A DNA stretch of 64,000 bases, taken from assembly GCF_900079725.1 (NCBI RefSeq), contig NZ_LT599032.1, positions 3,542,856 through 3,606,855 on the forward strand, read 5' to 3'. The notes beneath the pieces were generated by a model. It did not search any database, had not been told where the DNA came from, and worked only from the letters and a program-made list of their open reading frames with translations. Positions 32,994 through 41,929 of this stretch are shown here, piece by piece. This DNA comes from an uncultured Dysgonomonas sp. (GTDB lineage: Bacteria > Bacteroidota > Bacteroidia > Bacteroidales > Dysgonomonadaceae). The number at the start of each line of letters is the position of its first letter. Within the stretch, counting starts at the first letter, position 1. The translations under genes and the position numbers were made by a program.

Positions 32994-34475
32994 CTAATAT
33001 GCGCGTGCAAATACCACCCGCTGAGCCGATGGCTTACCTGTCACCATACACTTGCCCGGAGTCTTATCCCCTTCGAGTGGAATACAGCGGATTGTCGCCT
33101 TTGTTTCAGCTTTTACCTTTTCTTCTGTTTCGGCTGTTCCATCCCAATGGGCAAGGATGAAGACGCCTTCTTCTATCTTTTCTTTGAATTCATCATAAGA
33201 ATCGACAGTGATGGTCTGTGCAGCCCTAAGGTCAAAGGCCTTTTTGTATATATTCGCCTGAATTTCATCGAGCAAATTTTTAATGTATATATCAAGGCCG
33301 TCGCACGACACTGTCTCCTTTGTCAATGTATCGCGGCGGGCAACTTCTACGGTATTGTTTTCCATATCGCGCGCACCCATTGCCAGACGTACAGGCACAC
33401 CCTTCAATTCATATTCCGAAAATTTCCACCCCGGTTTCTTATTATCGGCATTGTCATATTTAACACTGATGCCTAAAGCTTTCAGAGACTTAACAATACT
33501 ACCAACCTTTTCATTGATCAGAGCCAATTGCTCATCTCCTTTATAGATGGGAACAATTACAACCTGAAATGGCGCCAGCTTTGGAGGAAGCACCAGACCG
33601 TTATCGTCCGAATGCGCCATTATCAGAGCACCTATCAGACGGGTAGAAACTCCCCACGATGTAGCCCATACATAGTCCATCTTGCCTTCCTTATCAGCAA
33701 ACCTCACATCGAAAGCTTTGGCGAAATTTTGGCCTAAAAAGTGTGATGTACCCGATTGCAAGGCTTTACCATCCTGCATCATAGCTTCGATAGTATATGT
33801 GTCGATAGCTCCCGCAAAGCGTTCGGACGCAGATTTTACCCCTTTAATAACAGGCATCGCCATATATTCTTCGGCAAATTGTGCATACACATTCAGCATC
33901 TGTATAGTTTCCGCCTCTGCTTCTTCTCTGGTTGCATGAGCGGTATGCCCTTCCTGCCAAAGAAATTCTGCTGTACGGAGAAACAGGCGTGTGCGCATTT
34001 CCCAACGGACAACATTTGCCCACTGGTTCACCAGAATAGGCAAATCACGATAAGACTGTATCCAGTTGCGGTAAGTATTCCATATAATAGTCTCTGATGT
34101 AGGACGTACAATCAGTTCCTCTTCCAGTTTTGCTTCAGGGTCTACAATTACACCCTTCCCGTCCGGATCGTTCTTCAGACGGTAATGAGTTACTACAGCA
34201 CACTCTTTTGCAAAACCTTCCACGTGGTCGGCCTCTTTGCTAAGAAATGATTTGGGGATAAAAAGCGGGAAATAAGCATTCACATGCCCTGTTTCTTTAA
34301 ACATATCGTCCAGTTGTCTCTGGATCTTTTCCCAAATAGCATAACCATATGGTTTGATCACCATACAACCACGCACTGCGGAGTTTTCCGCCAAGTCTGC
34401 TTTCAATACCAAATCGAGGTACCACTGACTGTAATCCTTACTTCTAGAAGTCAGTTCTTTTAGTTCTTTTGCCAT
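32994..34475 (-). CDS. proS: Prolyl-tRNA synthetase, archaeal/eukaryotic type
   Basis: The 493-residue class II synthetase charges tRNA-Pro. It is the short ProS type 3 form common in Bacteroidota, without the YbaK-like editing insertion of E. coli ProRS. Motif 2 region: [17 protein letters not shown] (about 122-138) and [16 protein letters not shown] (about 166-181); the anticodon-binding domain begins near 285 with [12 protein letters not shown]. The protein ends in a tyrosine (FARAY), a hallmark of this type. The 5' side has a TAACTTTG box. A single-gene unit with its own strong terminator. Confidence 0.97.
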   Translation of the reverse strand: MAKELKELTSRSKDYSQWYLDLVLKADLAENSAVRGCMVIKPYGYAIWEKIQRQLDDMFKETGHVNAYFPLFIPKSFLSKEADHVEGFAKECAVVTHYRLKNDPDGKGVIVDPEAKLEEELIVRPTSETIIWNTYRNWIQSYRDLPILVNQWANVVRWEMRTRLFLRTAEFLWQEGHTAHATREEAEAETIQMLNVYAQFAEEYMAMPVIKGVKSASERFAGAIDTYTIEAMMQDGKALQSGTSHFLGQNFAKAFDVRFADKEGKMDYVWATSWGVSTRLIGALIMAHSDDNGLVLPPKLAPFQVVIVPIYKGDEQLALINEKVGSIVKSLKALGISVKYDNADNKKPGWKFSEYELKGVPVRLAMGARDMENNTVEVARRDTLTKETVSCDGLDIYIKNLLDEIQANIYKKAFDLRAAQTITVDSYDEFKEKIEEGVFILAHWDGTAETEEKVKAETKATIRCIPLEGDKTPGKCMVTGKPSAQRVVFARAY

Positions 34476-34502
34476 ATTTTATTGAATTTCTCAAAATCGC
34501 TA

Positions 34503-34510
34503 CAAAGTTA
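34503..34510 (-). promoter_or_regulatory. Possible -7 box of proS
   Basis: TAACTTTG on the minus strand matches TAnnTTTG and would start transcription about 20 bp before the ATG. No good TTTG -33 partner at 19-21 bp is seen. Confidence 0.4.
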
Positions 34511-34648
34511 ACAAAAGGCATTAATTATACTATATGCAGTAAACAGATTTATCAAACTAATAGGTGAACTCATAATGCTTATGTGGGTGATAAGTCATCA
34601 TTATATTACTTTATTATTATTCTTGTAGAGTTTAGAGAATTTGAAAAC

Positions 34649-35006
34649 TTTATCTATATGTATAAGCTTTTAGCCATTAGCTGATAGCTATTAGTTCTTT
34701 GAAAGATTGAGGGCCCCTCCATTGACTACACTTCGTTCCGTCGAACGTTGTTTCTCCCCAAAGGGCAGGGCTGTTAAGTTCTCTACTTTGTTCTGTTATT
34801 TTCTGCTGTCATCCTGAGAGGAACGAAGGATCCCGACCCTGAAAAATGAGATGTTTCACTCCGTTCAACATGACACAGAGGGTAAAAAAATAGAACTTAA
34901 CAGCCCTGCCCCAAAGGGAGGCTACAGAGAGGGTAAAAAGTAATAAGTTTTAAAAAGTTATATGAGATACGAGTAGACAAGACACGAGATACAAGTTGTT
35001 AACTGA
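34649..35006. repeat. Composite repeat, inverted copy of 11455-11660, interrupted
   Basis: Segments 34649-34763 and 34917-35006 are nearly identical to the reverse complement of 11455-11660. Between them lies a 147-bp insertion with perfect terminal inverted repeats (next entry). The units are the same: AGCTGATAGCTATTAGTTCT, CACTTCGTTCCGTCGAACGT, GGCTACAGAGAGGGTAAAAA and GATACGAGTAGACAAGACAC. Confidence 0.85.
34764..34910. mobile_element. 147-bp MITE-like insertion with 19-bp perfect TIRs
   Basis: GGCAGGGCTGTTAAGTTCT (34764-34782) and its exact reverse complement (34892-34910) bound the segment. CCAAAG flanks it on both sides (34758-34763 and 34911-34916), as expected for a 6-bp target duplication. 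The uninterrupted copy at 11.5 kb lacks it. It has no coding capacity. The interior contains GTCATCCTGAGAGGAACGAA and AACATGACACAGAGG, related to common Bacteroidota intergenic repeats. Confidence 0.7.
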
Positions 35007-35081
35007 TGGCTGTTAACTGTAAAGTCACTTATGCGATAGCTAAAGCTAACGGCTAATAGCTATCAGCTAAAAGCTGAAACA

Positions 35082-35216
35082 TGTGTTACCTTTGTTACCT
35101 TTTTGGTGTAACTGTAGGGGCGGAATATTTTCCGCCCGAAATCGAAAAAGGTCTGTGTGCGGAAAATATTCCGCCCCTACAAAAACCATAAAACCTGTTA
35201 CCTTTGTTACCTTTTA
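35082..35216. repeat. MITE-like palindromic repeat, copy 2 (long form)
   Basis: The ends are TGTGTTACCTTTGTTACCTT on the left and CTGTTACCTTTGTTACCTTT on the right. Inside, two 22-bp arms (35114-35135 and 35159-35180) are perfect inverted repeats of each other, and each carries an inner palindrome GCGGAATATTTTCCGC. The whole is an inverted relative of the copy at 61105-61236. Confidence 0.8.
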
Positions 35217-35487
35217 ACAGTTACAAGTAAACAGGATACGAGATACAAGATACGAGTAGACGAGATATAAGATGCAAGTTGCTGCCTGCGAGCTGACTAT
35301 ATGCTTCGCTCTGCTCAGCATGACAAGGAAATTATTAATTATTCATTCTTAATTATTAATTGTTTCATGTGTTACCTTTTTTTATATTAGCTTATTTACA
35401 GTCTTTATTTGAACGATTTTTCACCCCTGATTATGGGATATATTATAGATATTTGAACTTGAATTAAAACATCATTTTATTACGCGA
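35217..35487. repeat. Repeat scraps upstream of GH43 gene
   Basis: ACAGGATACGAGATACAAGA units (35231-35280), TATGCTTCGCTCTGCTCAGC (35300-35319) and AATTATTCATTCTTAATTAT (35337-35356), all shared with the other mosaics. 35365-35487 holds no recognised feature beyond the 5' region of the GH43 gene. Segment 34511-34648 likewise shows nothing. Confidence 0.6.
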
Positions 35488-37398
35488 ATGAAAACCATGA
35501 AATCTAAATTTTTAATTTGTCTTTTTATTTCAGTTCTGTTTATACCCTCTTATGCTCAGGAGTACAAATCGGGAGCTGTGGAAAAAGACTATGTAGCTTA
35601 TCTGTTTGCTTATTTTACAGGAAATAAGGTAGAAGAAGAGGCGATCCATTTTGCCATCAGTGCGGATGGATATAATTATAAATCGTTGAATGGCAATAAG
35701 CCGGTAATTGATTCCAAAATAATCAGTTCGACAGGAGGTGTCCGCGATCCGCATATATTGAGATGTGAGGATGGAAAGACCTTTTATATGGTGGTGACGG
35801 ATATGACATCGTCGAAAGGCTGGGATTCGAACCGGGCAATGATCCTTTTGAAGTCGACGGATCTGGTAAACTGGTCGTCGAACATCGTAAATATTCAAAA
35901 TAAATATACGGGACAGGAAGACCTGAAACGGGTATGGGCACCGCAAACCATTTATGATCCTGAAGCAAAGAAATATATGGTTTACTGGTCTATGAAGCAT
36001 GGCGACGGACAGGATATTATATATTATGCCTATGCAAATGCAGGCTTTACCGATTTTGAGGGAGAACCGAAACAGTTGTTCTTTCCTGAGAACGGAAAGT
36101 CGTGTATAGACGGGGATATTATCCTGAAAGACGGTACTTTCTATATGTTTTACAAAACTGAAGGACACGGCAATGGTATAAAACTGGCTACGACCAACTC
36201 GCTGACTTCCGGCAAATGGGCGGAGCATGAAGGTTATAAGCAACAGACTACCGATGCAGTAGAAGGCTCAAGTGTGTTCAGGCTGATAAATACAGATACT
36301 TATATATTGATGTATGACGTATATATGAAAGGCAAATATCAGTTCTGTGAAAGTACTGATCTGGAGAATTTCAGTATTATAGACCATGAGATATCGATGG
36401 ATTTCCATCCCCGCCATGGTTCGGTTATTCCTGTGACACGTCACGAACTAAAGGCATTGACTGCTAAATGGGGCATGCCGGAAGGTTTTCCCTCGATAGG
36501 AAATAATCCGGTGCTTACGGGCTACTATGCCGACCCTGATATTATATATTCTAACAAAACAAAGAAATACTATATCTATCCTACCAGCGACGGATTCGAT
36601 GGCTGGGGTGGTTACTACTTTAAGACATTCTCTTCTGACAACCTGAAAGATTGGAAAGATGAAGGTGTAATACTCGACCTGAAAAAAGATGTTTCGTGGG
36701 CCAACAGGAATGCATGGGCTCCGTGTATTGAGGAGAAGAAGGTAGATGGTAAATATAAATATTACTATTATTTCACTGCCGCGCAGAAGATCGGGGTGGC
36801 TGTTGCCGATGATCCGGCAGGTCCGTTTGTAGATTCGGGTAAAGCATTGATCGATTTCAGGCCGGAAGGGGTGAAAGGCGGGCAGGAGATAGACCCCGAT
36901 GTATTTACCGATCCGAAGACGGGCAAGAGTTATCTCTATTGGGGTAATGGATATATGGCTGTGGCAGAACTGAACAAAGATATGGTATCTGTAAAGAAGG
37001 AAACTGTTCAGGTACGCACCCCTGATAAGACATTCCGTGAGGCTATCTCGGTCTTTTATAGAAAGGGGACGTATTACTTCCTTTGGTCGGAAGACGATAC
37101 CCGGAGCGAAAATTACCGGGTAAGGTATGGTACTTCCACATCACCTACAGGAGTTATCACTATCCCCGAAAATAATCTGATCCTGGCAAAAGATGCAGCT
37201 AAAGGTATTTATGGAACGGGTCATAATTCGGTACTGCAAATACCGGGAAAGGATGAGTGGTATATCGTATATCATCGTTTCAACCGTCCGAACGGGATAA
37301 AGATGGGCGATGCGGCAGGTTTTCACAGGGAAGTATGTATCGATAAAATGGAATTTAATGCGGACGGCAGTATCAAAGCGGTAGTCCCGACGTTATAA
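35488..37398 (+). CDS. Secreted tandem GH43 glycoside hydrolase
   Basis: The 636-residue protein has a signal peptide (to about residue 23, SYAQ) and two GH43-like five-bladed propellers. Domain 1 (about 30-320) shows VRDPHIL at 85-91, IDGDIILKDGTFYMFY at about 205-220 and EGSSVF at about 255. Domain 2 (about 340-630) shows YADPDIIYS at about 345 (general base Asp), QEIDPDVFTD at about 468 and FREAISVFYRKGTYYF at about 516 with the acid Glu. The family cleaves alpha-L-arabinofuranosides, beta-xylosides or beta-galactosides. Domain 2 has the clean catalytic triad; domain 1 may be active or binding. It lies at the left end of the polysaccharide locus, convergent with the sensor gene. Confidence 0.88.
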   Translation: MKTMKSKFLICLFISVLFIPSYAQEYKSGAVEKDYVAYLFAYFTGNKVEEEAIHFAISADGYNYKSLNGNKPVIDSKIISSTGGVRDPHILRCEDGKTFYMVVTDMTSSKGWDSNRAMILLKSTDLVNWSSNIVNIQNKYTGQEDLKRVWAPQTIYDPEAKKYMVYWSMKHGDGQDIIYYAYANAGFTDFEGEPKQLFFPENGKSCIDGDIILKDGTFYMFYKTEGHGNGIKLATTNSLTSGKWAEHEGYKQQTTDAVEGSSVFRLINTDTYILMYDVYMKGKYQFCESTDLENFSIIDHEISMDFHPRHGSVIPVTRHELKALTAKWGMPEGFPSIGNNPVLTGYYADPDIIYSNKTKKYYIYPTSDGFDGWGGYYFKTFSSDNLKDWKDEGVILDLKKDVSWANRNAWAPCIEEKKVDGKYKYYYYFTAAQKIGVAVADDPAGPFVDSGKALIDFRPEGVKGGQEIDPDVFTDPKTGKSYLYWGNGYMAVAELNKDMVSVKKETVQVRTPDKTFREAISVFYRKGTYYFLWSEDDTRSENYRVRYGTSTSPTGVITIPENNLILAKDAAKGIYGTGHNSVLQIPGKDEWYIVYHRFNRPNGIKMGDAAGFHREVCIDKMEFNADGSIKAVVPTL

Positions 37399-37442
37399 AA
37401 TTTCAAGATTTGGCTTACGCCGATTTTTAAGTCAAGTTTTAA

Positions 37443-37485
37443 GATTTCAAAATAATGAAAATCAATGACTTGAAATTTTGAAATC
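37443..37485. repeat. Short inverted repeat downstream of GH43 gene
   Basis: GATTTCAAAAT (37443-37453) and ATTTTGAAATC (37475-37485) are perfect inverted repeats of 11 bp; no T tract. Confidence 0.5.
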
Positions 37486-37530
37486 TGAAATTATACTATA
37501 GGTTTTTCTGGTTTTTAGGCTTTTAAGGTA

Positions 37531-37575
37531 AAGGCCGGATAGCATGATTGGGTTACGTGCTATTCCGGCCTTTTG
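37531..37575. terminator. Bidirectional terminator between GH43 and HTCS genes
   Basis: AAGGCCGGATAGCA (37531-37544) pairs with TGCTATTCCGGCCTT (37558-37572) with one extra base; TTTT follows on the plus side and an A/T-rich tract on the other. Confidence 0.8.
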
Positions 37576-37580
37576 GTTTA

Positions 37581-40500
37581 TTACCCTGCATTTCGTTGGA
37601 AATCGCTAGGCGTTAGATTGAATTCCAGTTTGAAGCACGATGTGAAGTACTTAGGGTCTGAGAAGCCTACCGAATAGGCGACCTCGGATATGGATATGGA
37701 CTTGTCCTTCAACATCTGGCAGGCATGCTTCAGCCTGATATTGCGGATAAACTCGATAGGTGCAAGCCCAGTCATCGTCTTTATTTTACGGTACAGGGAA
37801 GACTTAGACATGTTGAGATGCTCGGCAAATGTATTGACATCGAACTCGGGTTCGGACAGATGCTCCTCTATTATCTTTATTGCATTATTGAGGAACTGCT
37901 CATCTATAGACGGGTATTCGAGCGTAGAGATGTTTATCTCCACATCTGTCTTGAATTCTTTTTGCTTGTCCTTCTTGTTTGTAAGGAAATTATTGATGCG
38001 GGCTTCCAATACTTTAAGTTCAAAAGGTTTAGATATATATCCGTCCGCACCGGCATTATAGCATTCTATGCGGTCGTCCGCGCTGTTTTTGGCAGTTAGT
38101 AATATTACTGGAATATGGCTGGTTTCGAGATCTTTCTTCAATCTGCGGCAAAGTTCCAACCCGTCCATACGGGGCATCATGACGTCGCTGATTACAATGT
38201 CTATATTGTTGTCTTTCACACGGTCCAATGCTTCCACGCCATTGGGCGCAGTGAGTACATGATAGTGTTTTGACAGTATATTGCCGATAAGGGTCAGTAA
38301 TTCTTCGTTGTCCTCTACCAGTAATACGGTCGTACGTTCTTTAATTTCCTGATTGCTTGTATTTATATCCTCACCGGAAGGTTCATCCAATGACATCAGG
38401 TCTATATTCTTTTCATATACAATGACCTGATCCGATTTACCCATCTCCGAATCGTTATAGCTTTCTTTGTCTATCGGGATATCTATTGTGAATGTAGTTC
38501 CGACATCTATTTCACTTTCTACACTTATAGTTCCGTGATGCAGGTCTACAAGATCTTTCGTAAGAGATAACCCTATGCCGTTTGTGTCGCTGGCTTCAGT
38601 CATCTTGTTGGTATAGAAGCGGGTGAATATATCCGCCTGGTCTTCTTTGGCTATTCCTACTCCGGTATCACTTATCCTTATTTGCAGGTATGGGTGATTG
38701 TTCCTCTGGTATTTGTTCAGGCTTATTTCTACCTTTCCGTTTCGGGGGGTGTATTTATATGCATTGGATAACATATTGAATACTACTTTATCTATCTTAT
38801 CCGCATCGAAGTATCCCTGTATATGGTTCGGCTGGGAACTGAAAGAGAACTCGATATCTTTTTTCTTCATCAGCGGAAGGAAATTAGTATAACATATATC
38901 CCGTATAAATGTAACAACCTCTCCCTGTGATATCTTGAGTTTCATATTTCCACTTTCCACTTTCCTGAAGTCTAGCACTTGCTGTAAAAGCCGTCTCAGA
39001 CGGTTTACGCTCGATCGCATCGTGTCGAACTGTGTGATCTTACTTTTGTATGTGATTTCCGCATCGTCAATTAGGCAGGATATAATGGTCAATGGCGTGA
39101 GGAAATCATGCGAGATGTTGGTAAAGTAACGGAGCTTGGTTTGTGTGAGCTCTTCGGACTTATCTTTTTCTATCTGCGCTATTTTCAGTTCATTGCGAAG
39201 CCTTATCCTGTTCTTTATAATTCTGTATGTCCAGTAGATCGCAGCGAGTAATAAGATAAGGTATATGGTGTATGCCCACCATGTTTCATAGAATGCAGGG
39301 CGTTTATATATCTTAAGTTGTGTGACTTCGCTGCTCCAGAGCCTGTTTTCATCTGTGGCTTTGATATAGAATGTATGCGAACCTTTACTGAGTTGGTTAT
39401 ATATTGCAAACTGGCGGTCATTTTCCGTATAAACCCAGTCGTCGTCTACTCCTTCCATCTTATAGGCGTACTGTATCTTAGAAGGGAATGTGTAATCGAG
39501 GGATGAAAAATCAATCTCGATATTCTTATCGTCAGGCTCGAAAGTCAGGGATTGCGAAATTATGTTGAATCGCAGATTCTTATTTCCCTGAAAAACAGAA
39601 GAGTTGTTGATCTTTATATCAGTAATGAAAGTCCGGGTTTGTTTAGCTTGTTCGGATAAAGTTTCGGATGGAGTAAATACCGAAATCCCCTTATTTCCTC
39701 CAAAGAATATTTTACCATCTTTATTCTTGAAATAAGAATTGATGAGGAATGAATTGACAATAACCCCGTCGGTACCGGAATAATTCTTAGAGGCTCCGTT
39801 TTCAGGATTGTACTCGGTAACACGCTTATTGGTAGATACCCATACGTGCCCGAAGTTGTCGGTGACAATATTAAGTATAGCTTCGCCGGTCATCTTCAGC
39901 GATTCGGATACATCTTTGAATTGCTGACTGATGAGATCATAGGCAATGATACTGCCCTCTTTGGTACCCAGCCATACTTTACCGTTTATATCGGCACAGA
40001 TGGATTCTATGTTATTGCTCGGCAGATTGTTTCCTTCTTTGTTGAAATTCTTTATCTGGAGCTTTCCGGCCTGATAGTTTCCGGTCATCGGTATTTGAGA
40101 TATTCCGGAGTTTTTGCTACTGATCCAGATCGTACCTCTTGTGTCTTCGGTTATTCCCGAAATAGTACCGAGGGAAAAGTTTACCGCTTCTATATTTTCT
40201 TTATTATACGGCTTAATAAGAAGACCTGTAGAGGTTACTATCCAGATATTATTATTCCGGTCTTCGAAAAATATACGGGGGTTGCCTGCGTCTGAAGCAA
40301 TGGTTGATAAGTCGATACTTCTGGAAATGATAATATTGTCTTTATCCTTCTTCATACAGTAAATCCTTGCTTCGTTTTCAGGCCCTACCCATATTTCTTC
40401 CGGAATGGAGCGAAACTGAGAGATGCAACTAACATTACTCAGTATCGGAAGATTTTTCAATTGGGGGTAATCCGAATATAAACGTATGCTGTTCTTTTCA

Positions 40501-41648
40501 GGATTGAATATCCCTAAGCCCCATCGGTTCTGATTTACCCAAATGTCTCCATCTCCATCTCCATAGATAGCAGTTATGTTTGGTGTTATTCCTGTTCGTT
40601 CCTTGATAGATAAGATAGAGTAGTTTTTAATGACAGGGCGGTCGAAATTGATTGTAAGCACCCCTTCGCTAAATGTTGCTATCCATAAGTTGCCTGTCCG
40701 GTCTTTTATTATCTCGCTGTATATATTATTAGATTCCTTGAAGAGGTAAGATACATCAATGTTTTTTAGTTTGCCATCCTTATCATATTCGAAAGCATGC
40801 AGTCCTGAAATAGACATCACCCAGACGTATCCGTATTTGTCGTCCTGTACAATGCTGAAAAATGTATCTTCAGCCAGTTGCCTTTCCTTGTTGAAAACCT
40901 CTTGCCGGACATACATCTCATCTCCTTCTTTCTCAGGATTGAACAGATATAATCCATTGCCCCATGTACAAACCCAATATTGCTTCCTGTTATCCTGATA
41001 TATTCTGAAGGGGTTGTTCCCGCTTCCAATCTGAGGATAATGTTTGAATGTATCATCTTTAGGATTGTATCTGTATATGCCATTCCTCCATAGTGCTACC
41101 CACAGAGTACCGTCGGGGGCTTCGTAGATAGAATTGATGTTTGTAGATGGGAGTTCATTATTGTATTTCTTCTTTAGTGTTAAATCCGGATTATAGCATA
41201 AGACAGTACTTCGTGTTCCTACCCATATATGGCCGTCGGATGTGACCAGAATTGTTTCTATATTTTGATTCCGGACTTCCTTATCTTCCAGTGGCGTAAT
41301 TATATATGTCTTTTTATCCAGAATGTTTATCCCGCTGCGTGTTCCTATCCACAAGCGGTTGTTTTTATCTTCAGCCAGACAGGAAATATCATTGCTCGCG
41401 ATTAAATTGGGGTTGTTCAGGTTGGAACGGAAGGTCAGTATGCGATATCCATCATATCTGCATAGTCCGTCTAGTGTACCAAACCACATAAAGCCCTCTT
41501 TGTCCTGATGTATTCTGCGGACAGAATTGGATGGTAATTGGCTTATTAAAGGAATTGGCTTTACGGATATTTGTTTTGCCTCTATGTTCAGAAAAACAAA
41601 AGCAAATAATAATAAATATAGCCGGTGTCGTTTTAAGCAGTAAAACAT
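37581..41648 (-). CDS. Hybrid two-component system sensor-regulator (HTCS)
   Basis: The 1355-residue protein joins sensor and DNA-binding regulator in one inner-membrane chain. In order: signal peptide (1-24), a periplasmic two-component propeller (about 30-690; repeats such as WFGTLDGLCRYDG, LWIGTRSGINILD), a Y_Y_Y domain (about 700-790; YKMEGVDDDWVY), one transmembrane helix (WWAYTIYLILLLAAIYW), a HisKA box with phospho-His in NISHDFLTPL, a HATPase domain (NMLSNAYKYTP, DTGVGIAKED), a receiver with phospho-Asp in VISDVMMPRMDG, and a C-terminal AraC HTH (SISEVAYSVGFSDPKYFTSC). It senses an oligosaccharide and activates the adjacent polysaccharide locus. The H-box reads HDFLTPL instead of the usual HEFRTPL. 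Confidence 0.96.
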   Translation of the reverse strand: MFYCLKRHRLYLLLFAFVFLNIEAKQISVKPIPLISQLPSNSVRRIHQDKEGFMWFGTLDGLCRYDGYRILTFRSNLNNPNLIASNDISCLAEDKNNRLWIGTRSGINILDKKTYIITPLEDKEVRNQNIETILVTSDGHIWVGTRSTVLCYNPDLTLKKKYNNELPSTNINSIYEAPDGTLWVALWRNGIYRYNPKDDTFKHYPQIGSGNNPFRIYQDNRKQYWVCTWGNGLYLFNPEKEGDEMYVRQEVFNKERQLAEDTFFSIVQDDKYGYVWVMSISGLHAFEYDKDGKLKNIDVSYLFKESNNIYSEIIKDRTGNLWIATFSEGVLTINFDRPVIKNYSILSIKERTGITPNITAIYGDGDGDIWVNQNRWGLGIFNPEKNSIRLYSDYPQLKNLPILSNVSCISQFRSIPEEIWVGPENEARIYCMKKDKDNIIISRSIDLSTIASDAGNPRIFFEDRNNNIWIVTSTGLLIKPYNKENIEAVNFSLGTISGITEDTRGTIWISSKNSGISQIPMTGNYQAGKLQIKNFNKEGNNLPSNNIESICADINGKVWLGTKEGSIIAYDLISQQFKDVSESLKMTGEAILNIVTDNFGHVWVSTNKRVTEYNPENGASKNYSGTDGVIVNSFLINSYFKNKDGKIFFGGNKGISVFTPSETLSEQAKQTRTFITDIKINNSSVFQGNKNLRFNIISQSLTFEPDDKNIEIDFSSLDYTFPSKIQYAYKMEGVDDDWVYTENDRQFAIYNQLSKGSHTFYIKATDENRLWSSEVTQLKIYKRPAFYETWWAYTIYLILLLAAIYWTYRIIKNRIRLRNELKIAQIEKDKSEELTQTKLRYFTNISHDFLTPLTIISCLIDDAEITYKSKITQFDTMRSSVNRLRRLLQQVLDFRKVESGNMKLKISQGEVVTFIRDICYTNFLPLMKKKDIEFSFSSQPNHIQGYFDADKIDKVVFNMLSNAYKYTPRNGKVEISLNKYQRNNHPYLQIRISDTGVGIAKEDQADIFTRFYTNKMTEASDTNGIGLSLTKDLVDLHHGTISVESEIDVGTTFTIDIPIDKESYNDSEMGKSDQVIVYEKNIDLMSLDEPSGEDINTSNQEIKERTTVLLVEDNEELLTLIGNILSKHYHVLTAPNGVEALDRVKDNNIDIVISDVMMPRMDGLELCRRLKKDLETSHIPVILLTAKNSADDRIECYNAGADGYISKPFELKVLEARINNFLTNKKDKQKEFKTDVEINISTLEYPSIDEQFLNNAIKIIEEHLSEPEFDVNTFAEHLNMSKSSLYRKIKTMTGLAPIEFIRNIRLKHACQMLKDKSISISEVAYSVGFSDPKYFTSCFKLEFNLTPSDFQRNAG

Positions 41649-41850
41649 GTTTAATTTCGGTATTAGGTTTTAGTAAATACAATATTAAAAAGAATAATTG
41701 TTATTTTTACACCAATAAATAGTTAAAAGTGCTTTTTTTGAGAAAATGGAACTATTTTTACCCTATATGAATGATTTGTATACCTTCGTGCGGTTCTGTT
41801 TTCATTATATTTGTAGAATATAAGATGCGCCTCGGCTACTCAAAGTAAAC

Positions 41851-41882
41851 TTTGACTCTACCCCCGGCTTTCTCTATATTTG
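41851..41882 (+). promoter_or_regulatory. Promoter of GH2 gene
   Basis: TTTG (41851-41854), a 20-bp spacer and TATATTTG (41875-41882) make a perfect Bacteroidota promoter, 48 bp before the GH2 ATG. The 281-bp divergent gap with the HTCS gene probably also holds the HTCS binding site; a second TATATTTG (41806-41813) lacks a well-spaced partner. Confidence 0.75.
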
Positions 41883-41929
41883 TGGCATTGCAAGATAATC
41901 TCTTATATATAACAATCAAAAGCTAAAAC

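Noticed and set aside
35530-36243. 237-residue minus-strand ORF inside the GH43 gene
   Set aside because: Antisense shadow of a gene with clear catalytic motifs; no domain in the minus-strand product. The same holds for 42056-42730 in the GH2 gene.
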